Assembly (NCBI GenBank): GCA_035578155.1 | Contig: JAPWDM010000004.1 | Span: 38,450,803 to 38,514,802, forward strand | Direction of reading: 5' to 3' | DNA: 64,000 nucleotides | DNA from: Brachynemurus nebulosus | Lineage: Eukaryota > Arthropoda > Insecta > Neuroptera > Myrmeleontidae | In this document: positions 25,606 through 35,819 of the stretch, piece after piece | How the letters are laid out: every line of letters begins with the position of its first letter | Position numbering within the stretch: position 1 is the stretch's first letter | Translations under genes and position numbers: made by a program | The notes under the pieces: generated by a model | Told to the model about the DNA's origin: nothing | Seen by the model: only the letters and a program-made list of their open reading frames with translations | The model's database searches: none

Positions 25606-26568
25606 ACAATATAAGCGTGCGTGATCAATCATTCCTAAGTGTTTTAATTTGAATTTCGTTGTAAAATTTTTCTGACCCACTACTTTCAGTCTCTCATTTC
25701 AATAAATGTGATCAAAATTTTTAAGAATTTTTAAGTGATTTTTTGTTTTCATTTTACCATTACATCAACAGCCTTTTTATTTAACATGTAGGTGTCTATT
25801 TTGCCAACACAACCTCATAAATAAATCGAATATAAACAATCAAAAAAATTCCACCAAACCTTAAGCAAATATTTAAATTTTTTTCTATACAACCTCCCCC
25901 TATATGTATATTTACATATTATTTTAACGTGCAACCCACATTTATAAATTCTGTACATAATATGTATATTAAAACAGCTACTTATTTATAATTACAAATC
26001 CCTTGGGGATATTAAATTTAAACCAAACAATAAATTCGTATTAAAAAAAAAAAAAAAGTAAAAAAATAAACAATGTATGTATATGGAGGTCTATTTGTCT
26101 GTCATAAACAAGATTATTCATTAAAATACTACTTACTCTTCTCGGCGCTGCGCGCTGGTTGGTTGCGTTGCGTAGAGAAAAATAACATATAATGAAAAAT
26201 TATAAGGGATTAAAAAATGCGATTTGTTTTACTTACAGTATTGTAGAACAATGTGTTGTAGAACAATATAATATATAATGAACCATATGCGTAGGAGATT
26301 TTTATTCAGATGAAGTAATTGTGTGGATAATATTCTATTTTATTGGTGCCTTGACTCGACTTTTTAAAAATAAATACAAATATTTATAGAGCGGTTGGTG
26401 AGTACCATTTATTATGATTTATAAATAAATGAATGAATGTTCTCATTGAAAATAAGAGTTTAATCTGCAAATCAGTTAAATCGTACAGTCTGATCTAAGT
26501 CTCTTACAGTTTGATTCGTATGTGGTACGCAAGTGATAAAACTTTATTTGACAGAATATGAATATGTA
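25606..26568. other. AT-rich stretch, no gene seen
   Basis: An A-run near 26043-26057 and a small GC-rich patch (GCGCTGCGCGCTGG) near 26143. No gene or element identified. Confidence 0.4.
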
Positions 26569-26570
26569 TA

Positions 26571-27925
26571 GGGGAGAGGTGTGTCAGTAGTAACAAAAAA
26601 AATATACAGGCTAGTAACTTTGCATTTATTAGTCACAGGAAACTAAATTTTTAGCACAAGATAGGCACATCATTCAGGTTTTGAATGAGCTACACAAAAA
26701 TATTCTATGTTGGTCCATAACCGAAATAACTGCATTTATGTGGACTAAAGTGTAATGTTACAATCGTCACCGTCAGAGGACCAATTGTTACAGGGCTTAG
26801 GTTCAATTGTAACACTCATTATTTAGTGGAATTTACATGTTAGTTATTATAATTAATTTGGTTTCCAACATTCTTCCTTACATATTGAGTGAGTAAGGTG
26901 ACAAATACTACAGTTTCTGGCAACAGGTCTGATTTGTTTTCCTTCTATTACTCTTTTAACGACATTCAGGTATACATTATCGAATACGGTTCCTATCCTA
27001 GTTTATGTTTTGTTTTATATAGCATAATATTATTTGTAAAACAGCGTGAATTAGATTAAGGACTGTTCCAACAGGCAAAACTAATCGTGGTGGCTTTGAA
27101 TCTAACGATAACCGTAATCGAAAATCGATATAAAAAACAAATGGATTTTGCCAAAGTATTACCATTAATGGAAGGTATTTTTCTTTTTTTTTTAAATTAT
27201 TATTAATGGAAACCGTTTACCTTTATCATTCAATTCATTCCTGAAATATAAAGTTTAATTTTGTTTAACATAAATTTTTAACACAATTAATACAAAGCAT
27301 TATTTAAAAAATAATAATGTAAACTAAAAAAGATTTTATTAGCCATAAAATTTAAAATTAATCCTCAAAAATTTGAATTCCTAAAAACCGTAAGTGTTTC
27401 TAAACTTTATTTAAAACGCTATACTCACTCTCGGCTCGATGTGCCCAGTTCCTTAAATTTAAAATACTAAAAAGAAAAATTGTGGATGTAAAAACTACTG
27501 GAATGTCAGTTGTAACACGTTACAATTGACACTACTGAATTTGTTACAATTGTTGAGTGCTGTTTAATTTTATAAAAAAATTCGTAAATTTTGAACTATG
27601 ATTAAAAAAGCGTAATGACCTATTTGATAATATTATTTGTTTGCTTGTATTTCCAATAAAATCATCTTACTTCCAAGTGATGAGATATTTACTGCAAAAA
27701 TAAAAAAATTGTCAATCAATTCAAAATTTACGATTAGCTTATATGAACACATTTGACATTGCTGAGAGAAAACCGCCACATGGTATTAACTGAAAGTTTT
27801 GTCAGTAAAGTACAACTTCAGGAGCCAGCTTATGATACGCAATACTCCTCAATAGGATTGATAGTTGTCTCGCAAATTTCAAAGCTACAATTGACACAGT
27901 GTTACTACTGACACACCTCTCCCCC
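26571..27925. mobile_element. TA-flanked TIR element with GTGTCAGTAGTAAC ends, 1.36 kb
   Basis: TA at 26569-26570 and 27926-27927. The left end is GGGGAGAGGTGTGTCAGT; the right end on the other strand is GGGGGAGAGGTGTGTCAG, continuing in match through AGTAACA. Motifs of the GTTACAATTG/GACAC type recur inside, for example about 26757-26815 and 27518-27560. No transposase remnant seen. Probably a non-autonomous Tc1/mariner-group element. Confidence 0.85.
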
Positions 27926-27944
27926 TATAGAAATTTTACAGTCT

Positions 27945-28035
27945 CCTATAACGCAAATTTCATATAACGCCGTATGAAATTGTGACAAGTCTCCTATAAC
28001 GCGGTTTCCATAGAACGCGGTTTTCGTACAAGAAA
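27945..28035. repeat. Short TCTCCTATAACGC repeats
   Basis: Two copies of the word AGTCTCCTATAACGC and two further ATA(T/G)AACGC-type variants within 90 bp. Similar words form ends of pogo/Tigger-like elements, but no partner end was found. Confidence 0.4.
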
Positions 28036-29200
28036 ATTTCAACAACTCATATAATTTAAAAAAATTATCTGCAGCACATCAATTATCTTGAAACATCCTG
28101 CATATCAATGAATGTTTCTTTATTTGTTCCGTATACCATACAACCGACTGCAATTAAACTTTGCTGAGTTGTTATGCACACGCCTGCGAAGGTTTCTGTA
28201 TTAGTACAACCATTTTATAATAGGTGGCGTGCGAATCGTTTCAATAATTGTCAAACGTTTACAGTTTCCGGTCCGATTCACATTTGCAATGATCATTAAA
28301 TTTAATTAATCCATGTTTTTCACATGAAGAGCTATCTATATGTGTTCTGCTCACGCGTTGGAAAACTTTTCAATTTATTCGTGTACGCACCAGACGGAAA
28401 AATAGCAAGTATTGTGTATCCAAAAGCACTCTCACTCAACTCATGCCAGGTACTCACTAATTTCTTATAAAGAAAAAATAAATAAATAAAATATTGCCAA
28501 AAAATCAAAAGTTTTCCCTTTCGTTTTAGCTTTACTTTCGATTATTTCGTATAATTATAAAAGAAAGAATTGAATGTAAGGGACTACTCATGTCCCAACA
28601 TGACGACTATTGCTGCTCTTATTTAATGCAAGCTCAGGGATACTTTATTAGTTATCTCAAGAATTTTCTGATAATTTCACTCATAAAATTCTACATAATT
28701 TATGTATATCGTTGTATATACATATAATATAAACTCAAATAAATATAACTTAGGAGATATAATGTCGGGAAAAATATGTTGACGCTATACATAACACATT
28801 AATGTGCTAAATGTAATTTTCATTTAATGATAACATAAATAAAGTGCTTCAGAGCTCAAGATTAGAATAAAATTCGATGGATGACATCGATGATATAATC
28901 TAAATTATAATATTTGAGGCAAGAATTATATCCACCATGTATAGAAAATTGGAATTTTCTCATCGAAATATGAATATTACTTATTTATTTATAAGATCGT
29001 AACGAAATTCCATTACAACATATTTTGTTACAATGTGTTCACTTAAAGAATTCTTATGATTGTGTCAATTCAAACACACAAGGATATCGCAATTTGACTG
29101 TACAAGAATAAATAACGTTAATGTGAAAATAATGAAACCGTTTTTTAAACTAAATTGATGTTTTTAAATCGAAAAGTTATCCATTGATATAATTTTATTC
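28036..29200. other. No gene seen
   Basis: AT-rich sequence without recognised repeat or coding content. Confidence 0.4.
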
Positions 29201-29208
29201 GTTTATTC

Positions 29209-29678
29209 TAGTGATGAGTAAAATTAGTCTTGGTCTTGCAGTCTTGTCTTGGTCTTGCATTTTTTACAAGACCAAGACCAAGACCAAGACTGCATTTTGC
29301 AAGACCAAGACCAAGACTATAAGTATGGCTGCAAGACCAATACCAAGAGTCAAGTGAGCAAGACCAAGACTATAGCAAGAAAAAAGCAAGACTCTTGCTA
29401 AATCATTTAAATAGTTTAAAAGTATAATTAATACCGTAAAGAGAGAAAATTCTGATTTTAGAAGGAAAAAATTCGCTAATAAAAAAATGCAAGAAAGTGC
29501 AAGATTTTTAGCAATACCAAGACCAAGACCAATACCAAGACTGCATTTTGCAAGGCCAAGACCAAGACGAAGACTCAAACTGCTCTAGCAAGACCAAGAC
29601 CAAGATTCTTAATGCAAGAACAAGACAAAGACCAAGACTGCCAAGTCTTAGTCTTAGTGTTGCATTTGCTCATCACTA
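29209..29678. mobile_element. hAT-type MITE built of CAAGAC repeats, 470 bp
   Basis: The ends TAGTGATGAG and CTCATCACTA are perfect 10-bp inverted repeats. Identical 8-bp duplications GTTTATTC flank it (29201-29208 and 29679-29686). Both features mark the hAT superfamily. The interior is largely (CAAGAC)n-related sequence, with the phrase CAAGACTGCATTTTGCAAG(A/G) occurring repeatedly and its complement near the left end. The long Leu-Gly ORF on the minus strand is a by-product of the repeats. Confidence 0.93.
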
Positions 29679-29686
29679 GTTTATTC

Positions 29687-30245
29687 ATTCATTGTGGCTG
29701 AAGTGCGATTGAGAACTTTAAAAGTTGATGACGAGTTATCTGTTAATAAAAAGAAAATTAGTTTAAGTAATATCATGAAAATTTGAAAGTACTGTGAAAT
29801 TTATTTTGGAAGAAATTTTTAAAAATAAAATTTTATGCTGTTTCAACCTTAGAGTAAATATAATGATCATGACAAAAAATACCAATTTTGCTCAGCAAGT
29901 TGTCCGTCTGTCATAGGTGAAGACAGTACAGAGGTAAGAGTATAGTGGCTTAATTATAGACGTGAAACTAAATTTTGATTTTGGGGTTAAACTCAGAAGG
30001 TAATCTATAGAAAGCTGAGAGAAAAAAAAATGAATTACAAATTCAAAATATTTATTTTTTTTGGGAGACGCTAAAAAATTGCTCTTATAACAACTTATCA
30101 GTAAAAGGATCGCTTAAAAAAATATGAAAAAAATTCGGACCGAGAGTCATTATAGTAAGCTATAGATTGAGCGAAAATTATAAAGATTGAAAAATTATAA
30201 CGCGATAAATTGTTATAAACAATTCAATTATTAATTTCCTTACAG
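29687..30245. other. No gene seen
   Basis: AT-rich; would be intron or flank if the 30246 exon is real. Confidence 0.35.
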
Positions 30246-30346
30246 CTGCCAAGCCTATATTTAACAAGTTCGATATGGCTGCACACGAGCCCGTATATCA
30301 CGATATATACTCGTATAATGCTTTTGTTGAGTATATTGCTGCGTAG
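30246..30346 (+). CDS. Candidate terminal exon, unknown gene
   Basis: A good acceptor (AATTTCCTTACAG) is followed by an open segment of mixed codons, AKPIFNKFDMAAHEPVYH then DIYSYNAFVEYIAA, ending at TAG 30344-30346. Composition and amino-acid use look coding-like compared with both flanks. No family is recognised and the upstream exon is not identified. No canonical AATAAA lies close downstream; the first clear AATAAA-like words are some 100-130 bp away. Confidence 0.33.
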
Positions 30347-30878
30347 TTGTGAATCGGTTCGTATAGACAATAGTTCGTATATTTTACAAATACCGGCTCA
30401 CAACACCCAAGGAACTTATATTATATGTAGCTAAAGTCAAATTTATATTAAATGAAAATGACTCACACCAAAAATAAAATTTTATTACATATAAAAGTTA
30501 TTATAATTTCTACTATCCTTTTTCAATATATTAGATAGTAGATTTTGTGAGAGACAGCTATATTACGACCCTGTCTGATAAATAAATTTATGTGCATGAG
30601 TCATTTTCAGTTCATATAAATGAGAGTTTACGTCCATATAATGTGTAATGTTGCTGACATCTATGAACATGGAATCGAACTTTTACAATTACTAGTACTG
30701 CGATGGTGCTCAAAGAGTGAATGCGTTAAATACGACCTACTATCGTATATGGAATACTATTTATGTACAACTTACACTTGACTAACTTTTTCATATCATA
30801 TTTTAAAACTATAATTGAAACTTAATATAGACCCTTAGGCTTTTTTTAGTCGTCTTGGTTAAATTCGAAACAGTTCCA

Positions 30879-30880
<2 letters not shown>
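30347..30880. other. No gene seen
   Basis: AT-rich sequence up to the (TA)n array. Confidence 0.35.
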
Positions 30881-30948
<68 letters not shown>

Positions 30949-30971
30949 ATATATATATATATATATATATA

Positions 30972-31041
<70 letters not shown>
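30881..31041. repeat. (TA)n microsatellite
   Basis: About 160 bp of TA with a few C interruptions. The right edge is the target site of MITE copy A. Confidence 0.95.
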
Positions 31042-31043
<2 letters not shown>

Positions 31044-31494
31044 ATGTGAGTTTTTTGGGAGTTGCCATTTCTATTACAACCAAATTTTTATGATAGAAAT
31101 GGTATTGGAAAAGGTTCTTTTCTTGGATATAATGGAAATGTAAGCAAGAAAAACACAATCGGTTGAAGTAGCCTCAAGTATATATGCGTATTTTTACCGC
31201 CTAACTGATAAATTAAAAAAAAATTAAAAAATTAAACTTAAGTAAAAAAATTTTTTTTGCTCATTTATATTGTTGATTAATACATTAGATCAGTTTTATC
31301 GAAAAATCAATATATAGTCCCATTTAAAAATCTATAACTTTGTATCATAGCTCGAAAACCATAAGAGCTATATAGCTCCTGACTATAGCAATCGGTTGCC
31401 CCTGTCGATATCTACAACTCTTATTTGAACAATTTTTCGATTAAATCAACGATTTGGCTGTAATAAAAATGGCAACTCTCGAAAAACCACACAG
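31042..31494. mobile_element. TA-targeting MITE family M, copy A
   Basis: A 453-bp unit with ~35-bp inverted ends: CCATGTGAGTTTTTTGGG on the left and CTGTGTGGTTTTTCGAGA on the other strand from the right, then AGTTGCCATTT in both. The flanks are TA. Copies B (41170) and C (41729) share the whole interior, including TTTTATCGAAAA and CGATATCTACAACTCTTA. TA target and short TIRs suggest a Tc1/mariner-type MITE. Confidence 0.85.
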
Positions 31495-32653
31495 TATATA
31501 GGTTGGTAACTAGCTATCGCATACAGCGAAAGGAGTGTTGCCAAAAAAAGATGGATAATCCACACCTGTATGTTATATAGGTACACCACACTGTTTGTGC
31601 GTATAGATGTGTGATATGTATCTATGTATGAGTATCGTCCATACATAGCTACACACATACACACTGGGAGTGAATCCATTGATGGACTGTGACAACAATC
31701 GTAACAATTGCTAAACAACTGAAATGCATCCTGTCACTACCACCGAACAACTGACTAGAAAGTTCTTTAACTTGCTAAGAACTGCACACTCCTGGCGACA
31801 TGATTGTGTATTTGTTCTTCTTCTATATGTTCTGTGAGTTCCACTTTCATACGTTAGGTGGCACTGAAATTTATTAGTATGTATTGAGTTCTTCAACAAC
31901 GGAAGAACTTATTTTAGCACATAAACAAAAATGAATTCACTACTAATAATTTATAAAAATGTTTTGTTAAAGTAACTTTTTGCTACAACTTTTTACGTTG
32001 TCACTCGGTATAACATTTTTTATATTAAATAAGCGTGAATATGAAGGTGAAAATAAAGACGAATGATGAATGATTATTTCTTATATAGCAATGATCAATT
32101 TTTTTTTTCATCTTCTGTGCTTGCCAACAACATACGTACGTAATAAATGAAGTAGTAGCGTGGCACTATAGCGTCACAGTGGCACAGCGTACGGGAATGG
32201 GTTCGGGTGAGAGGAAACTGAAGAAGAGAATGAATTAGATCATCATCGTTGGTACGTGGTTGGCGTTATTATTACGATGTCGTACGCATACAGATTGGGG
32301 GGCGTTGAACGATGGCTGCGAACGAATGAAACTAAATGATTAGATATAGAGAATCGTTCGATTTAAGTTACCTTTTGATGAGGGAGGATTATAAACAAAG
32401 ACATTCGTTGACTTTAATAAATATAAATTTATTACAGTGCGAAAATAAGGCGACGACGGTATTATTTTATTATCTGCAATGTAAAAGTAATTTAAGATGT
32501 GCCAGTTTATTGAGCTGCTTTAAAATTTCTAGAATATTTCCTGAAACGTATGTATAACCACTAGGAAGATGAAAGAAAGGGGTTGTTATTTCCTTATTTT
32601 TGTTTACTTAAAATAGTTTAAATATTCGTAATATGCTTGTATAATTCAATAAA
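31495..32653. other. No supported gene; GC-richer patch at 32150-32330
   Basis: Mostly AT-rich. A patch at about 32150-32330 is clearly GC-richer and holds short ATG-containing frames with no length. It could be an unannotated 5' UTR or an old repeat. Confidence 0.35.
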
Positions 32654-33176
32654 AGGGTCTCGCCGGGTGAGCATATTGGATTTTGGCCTAGCAGCTTTTT
32701 CGGCTATTCTTTTTCGTGAACGTTGCTTATGGTGAGTAATGTTCCAAAATATGGGTATTAGACCTCTACCGCCTATACTGTCAGAGATATGGGGGTAACA
32801 ACACTTATATGTTATTTGGCTTTAACATAGTTATCATGTGTAGAAATTTCAGCAAGGTCAGATTGGTGGAAAGTGTCTTAAACAAAAAAAATCTATTTAT
32901 ATATAGGAGGGCATATCTGTTTTTTCCCTGATGGGGTGTCGGTAATAGGAAAGATTTAGCAGAGGACTCAAGGTGTTCGTAAGTCAAAAAAGTGCAGTGG
33001 AAGGTGAATATGGTCTGGGAATTTTCCCCAAACCAAAAAGGGACGACTCCGTAACTTCGTTACGTGAATGGGAATTTTCCCCGTTTCCTTTAAGAAAAAA
33101 ATACTTTTTACCTTTTCGTTTATTTGGCACTGCAGGTACTTCATATGTATAACTCAAAACAAAACCATTGTAGAAA

Positions 33177-33531
33177 TCTACTTAATAAATTTCTAACACT
33201 GACTGACTGACAGACAACGCACAGCCTAAACTGTTGGGTTTAGAAGAATGAAATTTTGCATAAGAGTTCCCTATGTAACGTAGGTGAGCACTAAGAAAGG
33301 ATTTTTGAAAATTCGTCCCCTAAGTGGGTTTAATAGGGGATGAAAATTTGTATGAAAATACGTCATTTTTAAAATTAGAGATATATAAAAATATGTTACT
33401 ATGGCTATTAAAATAAACAAAATTTAATAAATCGTGGAAATTGGTATTTAGGCTTTTGAAAACACTGAAAGTGAGCAGAAAGTGAACACGAAGATGATGC
33501 CGATGGAAAAGCCCATCGGGTATACGGCTAG
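33177..33531 (+). mobile_element. Non-autonomous Helitron, unit 1 of a tandem pair
   Basis: Starts TCTACTTAATAAATTTCT and ends with the hairpin word GCCCATCGGGT, 7 bases, then CTAG at 33528-33531, followed by T. The 5'-TC, a 3' hairpin shortly before CTRR and no target duplication are Helitron features. Unit 2 follows head to tail without a spacer. Confidence 0.82.
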
Positions 33532-33892
33532 TTTACTTAATAAATTTCTAACACTGACTTACTGACTGACAGACAACGCACAGCCTAAACTGTTGGGTTT
33601 AGAGGAATGAAATTTTGCGTAGGAGTTCCCTATGTAACGTAGGTGAGCACTAAGAAAGGATTTTTAAAAATTCGGACCCTAAGTGGGTTTGATAGGGGAT
33701 GAAAATTTGTATGGAAATACGTCATTTTTAAAATTAGAGATATGTATAAGAATATGTTACTATGGCTATTAAAATAAACAAAATTTAATAAATCGTGGAA
33801 GTTGGTATTTAGGCTTTTGAAAACACTGAAAGTGAGCAGAAAGTGAGCACGAAGATGATGCCGATGGAAAAGCCCATCGGGCATACGGCTAG
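33532..33892 (+). mobile_element. Non-autonomous Helitron, unit 2 of a tandem pair
   Basis: Begins TTTACTTAATAAATTTCT (the expected TC is TT) and ends with hairpin GCCCATCGGGC, then CTAG at 33889-33892 and T. It is nearly identical to unit 1 along its whole length, including TGACAGACAACGCACAGC. The head-to-tail junction CTAG|TTTACTT is consistent with rolling-circle read-through or insertion next to an existing copy. Confidence 0.82.
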
Positions 33893-33939
33893 TATAATAG
33901 AAAATTGTCAAAAAATGTGGTGTAGTAGGCATTTTTAAT

Positions 33940-34520
33940 ATATCTCGAAAACTATTGGAGATAGGAAAAAACACTTTATGAATCACAACACTTTATTTTT
34001 AAAGTACTTTCGATTGATGTATATAATTCCAGGGTCGGACCCACAGGAGGTGCAGTTTAGCAGATTAGAAATGAAAAATATTTTTTTTTTTACCATGTTG
34101 CAGCCCTTGAATTTTGATGAGACTTGGTGCAGTAATTAAGTGCATTAGGGCACAGTTACTGAATTTTTTTTGAAGTGGTCGCTCAATTGGAACACTATAA
34201 AAATTACATTGGATCGGATACTATCCTTGTTATTATCCTTAATAACGAGGACTGATACGATAATAAATATGTCTAATATTATTGAGAGTGTTTGCCATCA
34301 TGTGGATTTGGAACTATTTTCCTAAGTTGAGTAGTTATAAAAGAAAAAAATTTTTGTTTTTCTTTTTTCAATTTTTTTAGTTATCTCCATAACTACTCAG
34401 TTTTGGCCGCCAAAATTGTAGATATCAATTACTTACAGCCTTACCATACCGGTAATATAGTTATAAAAATAATTCGCTCTGGAGCAGATTCACTTATACT
34501 TATTTTGCTATATTCTTTTT
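33940..34520 (+). repeat. Dispersed repeat family R2, copy 2
   Basis: Closely similar to 6930-7507, from CTCGAAAAC(C/T)AT to the GCAGATTCAC region. Small indels and substitutions are spread evenly. The terminal hAT-like part seen in copy 1 is missing here. 33895-33940 is an inverted copy of about 6743-6788. Confidence 0.8.
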
Positions 34521-35819
34521 AAAAGATAAAATTTTTAAATTATATATACCTAATATTGACCACTTAATATTGTCACTTAATACTTAATATTGACTATATA
34601 CGTGCAGTAATGATGGTTTATCAATTACATGTTCAAATTTTACACTACTTATTTTCCGCCCTTTTTTATCGTCCATTGTTGGACCGCTTACTTGAGGCCC
34701 ACTCCGAGGAGTGCCTCCCGAGGAGTGTCTAACCACTCTCCGTTCCTAACTATCTCTCTCTCTTGAAAAAAAATATTTTGTTTTTTTTCTTTTTTTGAGC
34801 ATTGTCACATAACCGTCTCAATTATGTAATTTTATTTAATTTTGGTGTTTTTCGTTTTAAATTTTAATTGGCATAGAAACAAACCAGTCAACTTCTGTTT
34901 TGAAATAAGACACTTTTATGAATATATATGATGATACAAGGTGTTTCTATTGTTTTAAATTGATATTTAGAATGATTTGAATTTTAAGTCTTATACCTCT
35001 GTTTAAAATTATAATATTTTAGCGTAATGTAACGATAGTCGTTACAGTGTGCTGCGACCAGTGTGGAGTAAAAACAATAAAAATTTGCTCTTCCTCCACT
35101 AATTTATCCACTAACAACATCTTCCTCCACTTCCGTCCAGCAGACAGTGATTTTCACCCCTTTAAGGGGTTAATACTTCGGCTGCGTTCATCTTATACCA
35201 TCTTACCCTTGCATTCCTAAGAGTTTGTAAGCATAAGTTTCTATAACGTAAATCTATTACCAGAGCGGTATAAAAGTGGTGTAAGGGGGTGCCAACCCGT
35301 TAGGTGGGTGTTATGGTGGGTATACTCTTGTTGGAGGCGTTGTAAATAATATAAGGGCATGAGGATTGTAAAATGCTTATTCATATTCCTTTCTGTAATG
35401 ATATTGATATTCATAACTTTACACCTATTTAAGGAATACTTCTGGCTCTGTACAAAAATTTAAGGGGTATAAGAATTTTTTTGACCCTGGAATCGCACTC
35501 AGCGCGAAAAATGCACCCTCAAAAATTCAATTATTATTTTAATGTAGTAAATAACGTCATAAAAATGTAAAAAAATATTGTATAATATAAAGCTACTATA
35601 CAACAACATCCTCTGTTAATTTCACATAATTATCTTCAATAGTTTTGTAAAAAAAATTTTTAATTTAAGTGTTGTTACTCCCATATCTCTGAGAATAGAG
35701 GGGGTAGAGGTCTAATACCTAAATTTTCAAACATTACTCACCATAAGCAACGTTCATGAAAAAGAATAGCCAAAAAAGCCTCCGGGCCAAAATCGCATAT
35801 GCTTACCCGGGGAGACTCT

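Larger units (their letters stand above)
32654..35819. mobile_element. Element with ~155-bp terminal inverted repeats, 3.2 kb
   Basis: About 32654-32810 matches the reverse complement of about 35664-35819 along its whole length. Shared words include GCTATTCTTTTTC, GAACGTTGCTTATGGTGA, TATTAGACCTCTACC and GTAACAACACTT. The outer edges (GGGTCTCGCCGGGTGAGC and AGAGTCTCCCCGGGTAAGC) are GC-rich. The interior is a mosaic: two Helitrons, repeat R2 copy 2, and unclassified sequence with inverted CACTCCGAGGAGTG words near 34701. No transposase frame is visible and I found no target duplication. It could instead be two solo repeats inserted in opposite directions. Confidence 0.6.

Noticed and set aside
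29264..29578. 104-codon Leu/Gly-rich minus-strand ORF
   Set aside because: Generated by CAAGAC-type repeats inside a hAT MITE; no domain.
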